Positions 1 to 8,418 of a stretch of DNA of 64,000 nt are shown piece after piece (position 1 is the first letter of the stretch; the number at the start of each line of letters is the position of its first letter). Location: contig OZ220707.1 in the NCBI GenBank assembly GCA_965116685.1, forward strand, positions 1 through 64,000, read 5' to 3'. Origin of the DNA: Bin80 sp965116685. Its GTDB lineage: Bacteria > Bacteroidota > Rhodothermia > Rhodothermales > Bin80. A program made the translations under genes and the position numbers. The notes under the pieces are model-generated. The model had not been told where the DNA came from. It made no database searches and saw only the letters and a list, made by a program, of their open reading frames with translations.

Positions 1-176
1 CCATTGACGGCAACGATATTTCCGGGAACCAACCCGCTTGAGTTCACGAGTTCCGTATGGTAGATCGAAGCCTGTCCAAAGATTGGCAGATCCTTGAAGA
101 ATCGTATTCCCATGTAGAATATGATCCCGGCAAGGACGACGGTCAGTCCTATTTTTAGTTCGTTGGGTAGCTTCAC
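1..176 (-). CDS. mlaD: MlaD-like MCE-domain protein, N-terminal part, cut by window edge
   Basis: Reading from a GTG at 176 the frame is open to the left edge of the window (about 58 residues). It begins with a short cytoplasmic stretch, one hydrophobic segment (about residues 9-22, LTVVLAGIIFYMGI) and then the start of a periplasmic region. This is the usual layout of MlaD/MCE substrate-binding subunits of ABC lipid transporters. The GTG lies four bases after the stop of the ATPase gene, so the two are probably translationally coupled. The family call rests mainly on gene order (permease, ATPase, MCE protein), because the MCE domain itself is outside the window. Confidence 0.75.
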   Translation of the reverse strand, partial: MKLPNELKIGLTVVLAGIIFYMGIRFFKDLPIFGQASIYHTELVNSSGLVPGNIVAVN

Positions 177-180
177 TTGA

Positions 181-942
181 TTATCGGTTGTTGGATGAAT
201 GGTGAGGTCCAATCACATATTCATTGGCTTTCACGAATGAACGAAGCGTTACATCAGAGTTCTCTTGCAGCTGGTCGATCGTCCCATTCCAATGCATACG
301 TGTATCATGGATGAAAGCTACACGATCGGCGATTTGCAGCACCGAGTGCATATCATGGGTAACCACGATACTGGTAATTTCGAGATGATCGGCAAGCCCT
401 TTGATCAGTTCGTTAATCGTATTGGAGGTTTCTGGATCTAGCCCACTAGTTGGCTCATCGTAGATGATATATCTGGGGCGTAGCGCAATTGCGCGTGCAA
501 GTGCGATCCGTTTTCGCATTCCGCCAGACAACTCATCCGTCTTTTTTGAACCAATATTCGAGAGTCGCACCAGATCAAGACATTTCTGTACCTCACGGCG
601 GACATCCCTGTCTGTTTTCGCAGTAAAGGTTCTGAGCGGGAAGGCCACGTTCTCAAATGCATCCAGTGAGTCAAAAAGTGCTCCGCCCTGAAAAAGAACT
701 CCGAATTGCCTTCGAATCTTACGGAGTTTTTGGTAACTGATTTTTCCAATATCGACCTCGTCAACCAGAATTCTCCCACGGTCGGGGCGCAGTAATCCAA
801 TCAGGTGCTTCATGAGAACACTCTTTCCTGAGCCGCTTTGGCCGATGATCGCTTGCGTACTGCCTTCGTGAATATCCAGGGAGACACCCTGAAGTACAGT
901 ACGACCGGAAAAAGATTTATAGATGTTCTGTACTTGGATCAT
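181..942 (-). CDS. mlaF: MlaF-type ABC transporter ATP-binding protein
   Basis: A 253-residue ABC ATPase that should energise retrograde phospholipid transport between outer and inner membrane with MlaE and MlaD. Visible motifs are Walker A GQSGSGKS (about residues 34-41), the signature LSGGMRKRIALARA and Walker B RYIIYDEPTSGLDP followed by an H-loop region (VVTHD). The signature with MRKR rather than the common QQQR is typical of Mla/Ttg2A ATPases. The gene sits between mlaE (32 bases upstream) and mlaD (4 bases downstream) on the same strand, which is the standard Mla operon order. Confidence 0.93.
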   Translation of the reverse strand: MIQVQNIYKSFSGRTVLQGVSLDIHEGSTQAIIGQSGSGKSVLMKHLIGLLRPDRGRILVDEVDIGKISYQKLRKIRRQFGVLFQGGALFDSLDAFENVAFPLRTFTAKTDRDVRREVQKCLDLVRLSNIGSKKTDELSGGMRKRIALARAIALRPRYIIYDEPTSGLDPETSNTINELIKGLADHLEITSIVVTHDMHSVLQIADRVAFIHDTRMHWNGTIDQLQENSDVTLRSFVKANEYVIGPHHSSNNR

Positions 943-974
943 ACACTCAAAGAGGGTTAGTCGTACCGGTCAGC

Positions 975-1739
975 TTACAGAAGAAGGATGGCAAGAACGA
1001 GGTCTGCAACCAAAATAAGGACACAACTCATCACGGCAGCGCGTGTCGTACTGCGACCAACTCCGTCTGCCCCACCTTTGGTATAGTACCCAATGTAGCA
1101 GGATACAGCTGTAATCAGGAACCCAAAAACAAATGCTTTAATCAGCCCAAAATAGGGACCAAAAAAATTCCAGTGCTCACGAGCTCCCTGAATAAATTCT
1201 CCCGTAGACACGACTCCGCTCAATTCTGCCGCCCCAATTCCCCCGAGGACACCAACCAGACAGGCTGCAATGTATAAAACGGGAACCATCACGATCCCAG
1301 CCAGAACACGTGGAACGATAAGGTATCCAACGGAATTAAGACCCATGGCTTCCAAGGCATCAATCTGTTCCGTCACCCGCATGGTTCCAAGCTCTGCCGC
1401 AATACGTGCACCAACGCGCCCGGAAAGGATAAATCCTGTGACGACTGCTCCGAGTTCCATCGTGAGCGATGGAACCACCACCGCACCGATAATCTTGGGG
1501 GGTATGAGGGGAGAAACCAGTTGATAAGCTGTTTGAACTGTTGTGACTGCCCCGGAGAACGCCGCTGCCAATGCAACAATGGGGATCGAATCAATTCCAA
1601 TCCGGACCAGCTGAATTTGAAAGTTTTGCCAATAGGTTCCCATCTCACGCAACGACAGGAAGGCCGATGACATGAGCATCGTAAAGCGACCAATATCAAA
1701 GAATGGCTGGGTAATTCGCAGAACAATAGGTGACATCAT
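975..1739 (-). CDS. mlaE: MlaE-type ABC lipid transporter permease
   Basis: A 254-residue integral membrane protein with the MlaE/Ttg2B family pattern: an N-terminal amphipathic part, then five or so hydrophobic segments. The conserved central stretch ELGTMRVTEQIDALEAMG (cytoplasmic coupling region) is clearly present. It forms the membrane channel for the MlaF ATPase encoded next. The ATG at 1739 is followed by a second ATG codon, and either could start the protein. The 94-base gap to the divergent radA gene should hold both promoters. Confidence 0.92.
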   Translation of the reverse strand: MMSPIVLRITQPFFDIGRFTMLMSSAFLSLREMGTYWQNFQIQLVRIGIDSIPIVALAAAFSGAVTTVQTAYQLVSPLIPPKIIGAVVVPSLTMELGAVVTGFILSGRVGARIAAELGTMRVTEQIDALEAMGLNSVGYLIVPRVLAGIVMVPVLYIAACLVGVLGGIGAAELSGVVSTGEFIQGAREHWNFFGPYFGLIKAFVFGFLITAVSCYIGYYTKGGADGVGRSTTRAAVMSCVLILVADLVLAILLL

Positions 1740-1833
1740 AATGGCAGAAAGCTGCGGAGTTAATCAATTTTTGCGATTGTTGTTTCTAGCTTACGCTCCG
1801 ATAGCTATATTTCAGAGCAAATAATCTGAACGA

Positions 1834-3171
1834 ATGGCAAAGACAAAAACGAGGTATTGCTGCCAGGAGTGCGGGTACTCGTCTCCCAAGTGGCTGGGTA
1901 AATGCCCAGGATGCAATTTCTGGGATACCATGGTGGAGGAGAAGGGAAGCGATCGCCGCCATATAGCGACCCATGTGGTGACCCCACAGCCCATTGACGA
2001 GGTAGAGATCGGGGAGATGCCCCGAATCGTCACGGGCTCGCAGGAATTGGACCGCCTCATGGGAGGAGGGATTATGCGAGGATCGATCGCACTGGTAGCA
2101 GGTGATCCAGGGATCGGCAAGTCCACACTTATGACAGAGTTGGGTCGTTATCTGGATCCCCTCACCGTCCTTTATGTATCTGGTGAAGAATCTGCTAGAC
2201 AGGTGAAGCTTCGTGCTCAGCGCTTGGATGCTGCTACGCAGAATGTACTTCTGCTGGCCGAAACAAATACAGAATCAATCCTGGGAGCGATTGAAGATTC
2301 GGTCCCGGATGTGATCGTCATTGATTCAATTCAGACGTTGCATGATCCAGATGTCTCCAGTGCCCCCGGCAGCGTTACCCAGATTCGTGAGAGTGCAGCG
2401 GCATTAATGCAACTCACCAAGAAAATGAACGCGGCGACCTTCCTGGTAGGACATGTTACCCGGTCAGGGTCAATTGCAGGCCCGCGTGTACTGGAACATC
2501 TGGTGGACACGGTGCTCTATTTCGAGGGAGACCAGAGCCATGGATACCGTATCCTTCGTGCGGTAAAAAACCGATTTGGGTCAACCAATGAGATTGGAGT
2601 TTTCGAAATGACGAGTACAGGACTCAGGGAAGTATTAAATCCCAGCGAGATCTTTTTGTCGGAACGCCAAAGCGGTGCCACCGGATCTTGTGTTATCTGT
2701 GCAATGGAGGGCACCCGCCCCTTGTTAATGGAAGTACAGGCGTTGGTGTCTCCAACGTCTTATGGCACTCCACAGCGCACATCAACCGGTTTTGATCCAA
2801 AGCGTCTCCAGTTACTGTTAGCTGTCCTGGAAAAGCGCGAAGGGCTGGTATTGAGTGGTCAGGATGTGTTCCTGAATGTTGCTGGTGGAATGCGTGCAGA
2901 AGAGCCGGCAGCAGATTTGGGGGTTGCCGTTGCAATCGCTTCATCTCTCCACGATATCTCTGCAGACCAGTGTGGCGTTCTGATTGGAGAGGTTGGGTTG
3001 GGGGGAGAGGTAAGAGGAGTCAGCCGATTGGAAATGCGTCTCAGAGAGTGTGCAAAACTTGGATTTGAGACGGCAGTGGTGCCATCACGGAGTCTCCAGG
3101 AATTTTCGCCACCAAATAATATCCGTGCTATAGGCGTAGAGAGCGTCAGTGAGGTACTTGAACTGCTCTGA
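1834..3171 (+). CDS. radA: DNA repair protein RadA (Sms)
   Basis: A 445-residue RecA-like ATPase that promotes branch migration of recombination intermediates. An N-terminal zinc finger is visible (C10-x2-C13 and C24-x2-C27), then Walker A GDPGIGKST at residues 90-98, the RadA-specific KNRFG motif in the segment VKNRFGSTNEIGVFEM, and a C-terminal Lon-protease-like domain from about residue 270. Length is normal for the family. It has no obvious Shine-Dalgarno sequence before the ATG. It is divergent from the mla genes and 38 bases upstream of the sigma factor gene. Confidence 0.96.
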   Translation: MAKTKTRYCCQECGYSSPKWLGKCPGCNFWDTMVEEKGSDRRHIATHVVTPQPIDEVEIGEMPRIVTGSQELDRLMGGGIMRGSIALVAGDPGIGKSTLMTELGRYLDPLTVLYVSGEESARQVKLRAQRLDAATQNVLLLAETNTESILGAIEDSVPDVIVIDSIQTLHDPDVSSAPGSVTQIRESAAALMQLTKKMNAATFLVGHVTRSGSIAGPRVLEHLVDTVLYFEGDQSHGYRILRAVKNRFGSTNEIGVFEMTSTGLREVLNPSEIFLSERQSGATGSCVICAMEGTRPLLMEVQALVSPTSYGTPQRTSTGFDPKRLQLLLAVLEKREGLVLSGQDVFLNVAGGMRAEEPAADLGVAVAIASSLHDISADQCGVLIGEVGLGGEVRGVSRLEMRLRECAKLGFETAVVPSRSLQEFSPPNNIRAIGVESVSEVLELL

Positions 3172-3209
3172 CCTGATCGTAGGCAATAACCCACAATTCA
3201 TGTACGTTA

Positions 3210-3872
3210 ATGGGAGAGAGTGACTTCAGCGATATGTACAAATCCCGGCCTGACGATGAATTGCTGGCAGCCTACGTAGAGCGAGGAGACCAACTCGCTT
3301 TCCAGCAGCTTGTCAATCGCCACAAGGATCGTATCTATGGCTTTATTCTCGGTATGGTCCACGATGCTGAACTGGCCAATGATCTTTTTCAGGACACGTT
3401 TCTAAAGGTCGTTGATGTGATGCATCGACGTCGTGGAAGTTACACTCCACAGGGGCGATTTCTGGGTTGGACATTGATGATTGCGCGGAACGTTGTATAC
3501 GACTATAAGCGAAGTCGGAATAAATGGAAGGATATAGCAAGTGACGATGAAAACTACTGGGATCGCCTTCCAGATGATGCCAAGGCAGCACCAGATGAAG
3601 AATTGTATCTCAAAGAGAGGAGTCAGTGGCTGGATGCTTGCATCGAATCCCTCCCTCCCTCGCAGCGGGAGGTCGTTTTACTGCGTCAGGATGCAGGATT
3701 AACATTCCGGGAAATCGCCGAGATCACAGATGTATCAATCAACACAGCACTGGGGCGTATGAGATACGCTCTCATTAACCTGCGGGCAATGATTGAGCGG
3801 CAATCGCGACGTTATGCCCCCAAGACGGATCAGTTAGAGAACGGGCAGTTACCTGCCAAAGCATATGTCTAA
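3210..3872 (+). CDS. ECF-type RNA polymerase sigma factor
   Basis: A 220-residue sigma-70 family protein with only regions 2 and 4. Region 2 is around residues 25-90 (LVNRHKDRIYGFI, then DLFQDTFLKV) and region 4 around residues 140-195, with the helix-turn-helix LTFREIAEITDVSINTALGR. It should direct transcription of a small regulon, probably an envelope response given its partners. An in-frame ATG at 3234 is an alternative start. Its stop overlaps the ATG of the next gene by eight bases, which suggests translational coupling to a likely anti-sigma factor. Confidence 0.93.
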   Translation: MGESDFSDMYKSRPDDELLAAYVERGDQLAFQQLVNRHKDRIYGFILGMVHDAELANDLFQDTFLKVVDVMHRRRGSYTPQGRFLGWTLMIARNVVYDYKRSRNKWKDIASDDENYWDRLPDDAKAAPDEELYLKERSQWLDACIESLPPSQREVVLLRQDAGLTFREIAEITDVSINTALGRMRYALINLRAMIERQSRRYAPKTDQLENGQLPAKAYV

Positions 3873-4428
3873 AAAAAGAACGGCAGATATTGACCAAAGG
3901 AGTCTTCTTATCAAACATCTTTATGGTGAAGATGTCAGTACGGAGAAGCTGAAAGAACTTCTTGAAAACCCTGAGAATCGGGCGGAATATGAAGAATTCA
4001 AGCGTGTAAAAACGCAGTTGGAGAATCCCGCGTTGCGAAGGCGTGTGACTGCACCGGAAGATGTAGTGGATCGGGTATTTGCGTCAGCTACCCGGCCTGG
4101 ACCTCGCCGCTTCGGGAGCGGGTCTGTTCGTCGACCAAAGCGACTAGTTTTAGTTGGCGGCGCATTTGCCGCTGCCGCTTGTGTGCTATTTCTGTTGTTC
4201 CTTTCTGGTCCGCAAAACGAAATCCCCGAAGTGGAGCCACCTTCTGCTTCAGAAGAACTGCAGTGGGATGATACACAGGACCGCATTGAGATGCAGCAGG
4301 CACTCAGTGTTGTACGTCAGCGAACCAGTCCCGATTTATGGGATGAGTCTGCAGTCATGAAGTTGGACTCACTTCAGTTAGACACAAGTCCATCCGGTGT
4401 TGGAACCGCCAGTACCACACCTCAATAA
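3865..4428 (+). CDS. Putative anti-sigma-like single-pass membrane protein
   Basis: A 187-residue protein not recognised by sequence motif. It has an N-terminal hydrophilic, partly acidic region (residues 1-90), a basic patch and one transmembrane segment (about residues 93-112, LVLVGGAFAAAACVLFLLFL). A short extracytoplasmic tail rich in Glu and Ser/Thr follows. This topology and the eight-base overlap with the upstream ECF sigma gene are what one expects of an anti-sigma factor holding the sigma factor at the inner membrane. No zinc-binding HxxxCxxC motif is visible, so it would not be a ZAS-type anti-sigma factor. The function is inference. Confidence 0.6.
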   Translation: MSKKRTADIDQRSLLIKHLYGEDVSTEKLKELLENPENRAEYEEFKRVKTQLENPALRRRVTAPEDVVDRVFASATRPGPRRFGSGSVRRPKRLVLVGGAFAAAACVLFLLFLSGPQNEIPEVEPPSASEELQWDDTQDRIEMQQALSVVRQRTSPDLWDESAVMKLDSLQLDTSPSGVGTASTTPQ

Positions 4429-4441
4429 CCATCAAAATCCA

Positions 4442-5287
4442 ATGAAACCAATCGCACCTACTCGTTATCTGATACTCTTATTGATTGCATTTTTTGCGAG
4501 TAATGCTCAATCGCAGTCCATCCGTGTTGAACGTGTGGAGGGGGAGCTAAGGGTGAATGGGGAGCCCATAGATGTTGATGCTCTACCGGAGGAACTGGAC
4601 TTGGGGGAGACAGAATTCAGTTTGCAGTCAGTTGGAACCTTTCCAATGCGGATTGAAATCAACGGAACCCGGTTTGAAATCTGGCAGGATCGTATTGCTA
4701 GGGCGGATAAAAGTGGGCCAGTGAGCTTCAAGTTGGCCATCGGGCCGGATGGTACCTATACATCAATAGAATCTGGATCGCCGATGCATGATCTTGCGGA
4801 GTTGACCCAACAGATTGCGGGGGTGATTTCATCTGACCCTCTTCGCCAAATTATAGAACTTACTGGAGTTGTAGCAGAGTCGCAAGATGAAATTGTTGCA
4901 CAATCAGCACGATCACAGGGGATGGCTTCTAGGTGGCAGGATGCAACAAAGGTGCTTGAACTCTCAGGCTACTTGGCAAATGTCCAGAATACAAGTGATG
5001 AGCTATTTGAATTACTGCAGCATGAATGGCGGGAGGAAGCCGAGGCTATGGAGATGGCTGGACGGATTCGAGCTCTTGACGACGGTGTGGAACGTGATGA
5101 AGCGATCAAGCAACTAAGAGCAAAGCTGGAGGAAATATTCCTCACGAAGCAGGAAAACCGGCGCATGGAGATAGAATATCTGGAAATGGATGTCGAAAGG
5201 ATGGAAAGGCGGTTAAAGGAAAGATCTCAGGCCATGGATCGTCTAATAGATGCTCGCTTGGATGAACTGCTGGGAACAAGACAGTAA
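4442..5287 (+). CDS. Secreted coiled-coil protein of unknown function (sigma operon, third gene)
   Basis: A 281-residue protein starting at the ATG at 4442, chosen because it is directly followed by a clear signal peptide (MKPIAPTRYLILLLIAFF, cleavage near AQSQS). Residues 20-130 look like a beta-rich domain with a PDZ-like or interaction character. Residues 150-281 are strongly charged and predicted helical coiled coil, ending in RLDELLGTRQ. It lies 13 bases after the anti-sigma-like gene. Its C-terminus resembles that of the next gene product (both end in a helix with R-[IL]-[ND]-[QE]-LLG), so the two may be paralogous at that end. No catalytic motif seen. Confidence 0.65.
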   Translation: MKPIAPTRYLILLLIAFFASNAQSQSIRVERVEGELRVNGEPIDVDALPEELDLGETEFSLQSVGTFPMRIEINGTRFEIWQDRIARADKSGPVSFKLAIGPDGTYTSIESGSPMHDLAELTQQIAGVISSDPLRQIIELTGVVAESQDEIVAQSARSQGMASRWQDATKVLELSGYLANVQNTSDELFELLQHEWREEAEAMEMAGRIRALDDGVERDEAIKQLRAKLEEIFLTKQENRRMEIEYLEMDVERMERRLKERSQAMDRLIDARLDELLGTRQ

Positions 5288-5346
5288 ATACAGTGCATCT
5301 AGGTGAAGTAATCCGTCACTACCATATACACAAACGAATTTTAGTC

Positions 5347-6366
5347 ATGAAACAGTTTTTTGCATTGGGCGCCATTTTTTTGATGTCATTTTTGATGATA
5401 GCCCAGAATGCCGAGGCCCAACGGGATTCCCTTCGCGTAGAGAAGGAGGTAATCATTAGTGCAGATGGCGACACGATGTTTGTCACGCATGAAGGACCAA
5501 GGCCCAGCTGGAGACGTGTGATTATTAGTGCAGATGGTGATACAATGGTTGTTGCAAGGAGATTTGGATTTCGGGAGCACATAAACATAACATCCCCAAG
5601 GCATGTAGAGGAGGAGGTAATTATTAGCGCAGATGGTGACACGATAGCTGTTACCAAGAGATCTCCGAGACGCAATTGGAGAGGAGGTCGTGAGCGGGAA
5701 GTTCATATAGAGCGGGAGATCATTAGTGCAGACGGTGACACAATAACTGTCACGCATGAAGGACCAAGGCGCAGCTGGAGAGGAGATCGTGAGCAGGAAG
5801 TCCATATGGAGATCATTAGTGCAGACGGTGACACAATACTTGTCACGCATGAAGGTCCAAGGCGCAGTTGGAGAGGGGATCGTGAGGGGGAAGTCTATAT
5901 AGGGCAGGGGGTTATCGTTGACTCCGATGGAGATACGACGATAGTAAGTGCTGTGACGGGAGGAGATCACAGAACAAGAATGCGCCGAGCCCGTGCCGGA
6001 CACCAGATGCGTCATCGGCTTCACCATAGATCTGGATCCCGAGAACGAATGAGGGGACGTGATATGCACGAGGAACATGGAGATTCAAGAGAACTGCGAG
6101 GGATGGAAACAGAAGCGCGTCGATTAGTGCGGCAGTTACGTCAGGCGGATGAGGAAACCTATAGCGAAAAAGAGGAGATGCTCCGAGTGCAACTGGAGAA
6201 GATATTTGACCATAAACAGGCTATGAAGATGAAGGAACTCGACCAGAAACGCAGTGATATAGAAGAGCAGAGTAAGATTATGGAAGAGCGTCAAAGCAAT
6301 CGGGAAGCGATTATTAAAGATCGCATCAACCAGCTTCTTGGCCGCGGATCATCGTATCGCTGGTAA
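5347..6366 (+). CDS. Secreted tandem-repeat protein with C-terminal coiled coil (sigma operon, fourth gene)
   Basis: A 339-residue protein. The ATG at 5347 is preferred over the GTG at 5293 because it begins a signal peptide (MKQFFALGAIFLMSFLMIA, cleavage near NAEAQ). Between about residues 35 and 200 it carries six imperfect repeats built on the core IISADGDT-x2-VT, some with HEGPRRSWRGDRE. After an Arg/His-rich linker comes a charged coiled coil ending in RINQLLGR, similar to the end of the upstream gene product. Repeated Asp-Gly-Asp cores in a secreted protein could bind metal or another protein, but no known family was recognised. Confidence 0.65.
   Translation: MKQFFALGAIFLMSFLMIAQNAEAQRDSLRVEKEVIISADGDTMFVTHEGPRPSWRRVIISADGDTMVVARRFGFREHINITSPRHVEEEVIISADGDTIAVTKRSPRRNWRGGREREVHIEREIISADGDTITVTHEGPRRSWRGDREQEVHMEIISADGDTILVTHEGPRRSWRGDREGEVYIGQGVIVDSDGDTTIVSAVTGGDHRTRMRRARAGHQMRHRLHHRSGSRERMRGRDMHEEHGDSRELRGMETEARRLVRQLRQADEETYSEKEEMLRVQLEKIFDHKQAMKMKELDQKRSDIEEQSKIMEERQSNREAIIKDRINQLLGRGSSYRW
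5449..5944 (+). repeat. Six-copy degenerate coding repeat
   Basis: The DNA repeats the unit attagtgcagatggtgacac with small changes at roughly 5452, 5521, 5620, 5719, 5812 and a last divergent copy near 5911. Each encodes ISADGDT or a close variant. Spacing is irregular (about 69 to 99 bases), so this is a protein repeat array rather than a microsatellite, but near-identical copies could recombine and change copy number. Confidence 0.85.
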
Positions 6367-6435
6367 TTCGTCTGCATCGGGATTTGTATAGACCACACTC
6401 TCGCGGAGTCGATGATTCCAGAAGGGAAGTGATCG

Positions 6436-6443
6436 TATCTTTG
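6436..6443 (+). promoter_or_regulatory. Possible Bacteroidota-type -7 promoter element
   Basis: The octamer TATCTTTG matches the TAnnTTTG -7 consensus known from Bacteroidota sigma-70 promoters. It lies in the 422-base gap between the repeat-protein gene and apt, just before a hairpin-rich stretch. No good -33 TTG was seen at the usual distance, which weakens the call. Confidence 0.35.
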
Positions 6444-6449
6444 TAGTCA

Positions 6450-6606
6450 AGCCTTCAGAAGCAGAACTGCAGATGGAGTCAGATCGAATGCCCTGCATGG
6501 GTTGCCCCTGTGGGGCATTCTGCATTCGTCTGTATGCCAGAGTGCGGCAGTGATTTGCCTGAACGGCCGTAAACCTGAACTTCGCCCCTAACGGCGGTCA
6601 GTTTTT
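6450..6606 (+). ncRNA. Possible small structured RNA of unknown class
   Basis: About 155 bases of non-coding sequence hold a strong extended hairpin: GAATGCCC at 6486-6493 pairs perfectly with GGGCATTC at 6513-6520, with further pairs inside. Near the end, CTGA...CCG (about 6559-6570) can pair with CGG...TCAG before a run of five T at 6601-6605, resembling an intrinsic terminator. A TATCTTTG box sits just upstream. Size and position would suit a 6S-like or other small RNA, but I could not match it to any family. It could equally be the leader of apt. Confidence 0.3.
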
Positions 6607-6788
6607 CAAAAAACCCTTGAACCTATGGAGAAAATCGTGCCTTCAAGAAACCGAAATGGGGGGAAGTTCAGGTAAACGTTCGCATAGATCGAAGAAAGCC
6701 CCGTTACCCGGAGAAATTTTCTTACCTTGTGGCACAACTGTGCTGTCAGTTGCATGCAGAATGCCCAAGGCCGAAAGTGATCATTGTC

Positions 6789-7316
6789 ATGAATTCGATA
6801 GACATACTTAAGCAAGCGATTCGAACGGTTCCAGACTTTCCAAAGTCTGGAATTCATTTCAAGGACATCACTCCCATCTTATCCAAGATGCCCCTCCTGA
6901 AGTTGGCGGTTGAGCAACTAGTTCTCCCATTTAAGGAGGAAAATATTACAAAAGTGGTCGGAGTAGAATCTCGAGGATTCGTCATGGCCCCCATGATTGC
7001 ACTTGAACTGGGAGCTGGTTTTATCCCTGTTCGGAAGGAAGGGAAGCTGCCTCGTCAGACTTACAGTGTCTCCTATGACCTTGAATATGGTTCAGACACG
7101 TTGGAAATGCACAGAGATTCGGTACGACCAAGTGACCGGGTGCTCATCCATGATGATGTGCTTGCGACCGGTGGTACAGCAGCCGCTGTAGAGGATCTGG
7201 TAGATCGAAGTGCAGGGGAAATCGTAGGCCTTTCGTTCCTAATAGAATTAGTAGAACTGGAGGGTAGGGCAAAGCTGAGACACAAAGAGAAAGTGCGTTC
7301 CGTGATCCAGATGTAG
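6789..7316 (+). CDS. apt: Adenine phosphoribosyltransferase
   Basis: A 175-residue purine salvage enzyme that converts adenine and PRPP to AMP. The PRPP-binding motif VLIHDDVLATGGTA is clear (about residues 118-131), as is the Apt-typical N-terminal segment PDFPKSGIHFKDITP and the EGRGF-like VESRGFVMAP loop. The ATG at 6789 gives the usual family length; an upstream in-frame GTG at 6729 would add 20 residues with no similarity to the family. No Shine-Dalgarno sequence is evident. Confidence 0.95.
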   Translation: MNSIDILKQAIRTVPDFPKSGIHFKDITPILSKMPLLKLAVEQLVLPFKEENITKVVGVESRGFVMAPMIALELGAGFIPVRKEGKLPRQTYSVSYDLEYGSDTLEMHRDSVRPSDRVLIHDDVLATGGTAAAVEDLVDRSAGEIVGLSFLIELVELEGRAKLRHKEKVRSVIQM

Positions 7317-7604
7317 GTATTAGTTTTTCTGATGGCGTGTCCGAAGCCTGCGTCAAAAATGCATATTCCGATCGTGTGGGCCACTGATTCCGAGCCATCC
7401 GGGTACAAGTGGAGTGGTAATCGCTTTTCGGTGTCGTGCATGGTCACGTGTATTCATGGCATAGAGAGCGTGGTCTTATCTGCAAGTACTTGAGGACAAA
7501 AGCAAAATAATACGGAAGCAGAAACTGGCCAACCATCATTCAAAATTGGGCCATCCTGCCGTGAAGTGCGTTACAAGTGGCTAATGCAACAGTGAACAGG
7601 GATT

Positions 7605-8417
7605 ATGAATCTTGGACTTGAAGGAAAGGCAGCCTTTATAGCTGGTGCCAGTAGCGGATTGGGACTCGCTACCGCGATTGCACTGGCACGTGAGGGTTGC
7701 AAGATAACCATATGCTCTCGGGATGAGGATCGAATCAACAGTGCGGCAGCGTTAATCCTGAAAAATGACTGGGCTGATGCCGAGAAAATTTTCCCAACAG
7801 TGTGTGATGTGACGCAAGAATCACAGATACGCCTCGCGATCCATAAATCCGTGCAAAAATTTGGTCACCTGCATATTCTATTTACAAATGCTGGTGGGCC
7901 AAAAACGGGATTGATTGATGATTTCAGTGGGGAGGACTGGAAGGAAGGCATTGAGCTGAATTTATTGAGTACCATCAATTTGTGTCGTCATGCACTTCCG
8001 CATCTACGAAGAGCGGCACATGAGCATCAGCATGCTCGAATTCTGATGCTCACCTCAATCGCTGCGAAGCAGCCGATTGGTTCTCTTTATCTGTCCAATA
8101 CCTCCAGGGCTGGCGTGCAAGGCTTTGCCAAAACGTTATCCGAGGAAGTTGGGAAAGAAGGGATTACAGTTAATACGCTTCTGCCGGGTTTCACCAGGAC
8201 CGAGCGCCTGCAACATTTAGTAGACTTCCTGATAGATCAGGAAGGGAAAACAAAGAAGGAGGTGGAAGAGGGATGGGCCATGCAAGCTTCTCTAAAACGC
8301 CTAGGAGAGCCTTCGGAATTTGCGGCTGCAGCCACATTTTTAGCCAGCAAACAGGCTGGCTTTATCACGGGCGTAGCACTGCCCATTGATGGTGGATACT
8401 CCAAGCACGTACTGTAA
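7605..8417 (+). CDS. Short-chain dehydrogenase/reductase with altered active site
   Basis: A 270-residue SDR protein. The cofactor motif appears as AGASSGLG (residues 14-21), with NAG at the FTNAGGP segment and the catalytic Ser region MLTSIAAKQP. Where classical SDRs have YxxxK this protein has LYLSNTSRAGVQGFAK, so the catalytic Tyr and Lys are not in register. A group of SDRs annotated as 3-oxoacyl-ACP reductase-like has the same SNT-x-RAG variant. Substrate is unknown. It ends one base before the mnmA ATG, so the two are likely cotranscribed. Confidence 0.85.
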   Translation: MNLGLEGKAAFIAGASSGLGLATAIALAREGCKITICSRDEDRINSAAALILKNDWADAEKIFPTVCDVTQESQIRLAIHKSVQKFGHLHILFTNAGGPKTGLIDDFSGEDWKEGIELNLLSTINLCRHALPHLRRAAHEHQHARILMLTSIAAKQPIGSLYLSNTSRAGVQGFAKTLSEEVGKEGITVNTLLPGFTRTERLQHLVDFLIDQEGKTKKEVEEGWAMQASLKRLGEPSEFAAAATFLASKQAGFITGVALPIDGGYSKHVL

Positions 8418-8418
8418 G

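Noticed and set aside
5449..5944. Repeat array as a CRISPR
   Set aside because: Repeats are coding, irregularly spaced, and encode a conserved peptide within a signal-peptide-bearing protein.
5386..6078. Long antisense frame opposite the tandem-repeat gene
   Set aside because: It mirrors the repeat periodicity of the real gene, has no start context, and its composition is Ser/Thr/Cys-rich noise.
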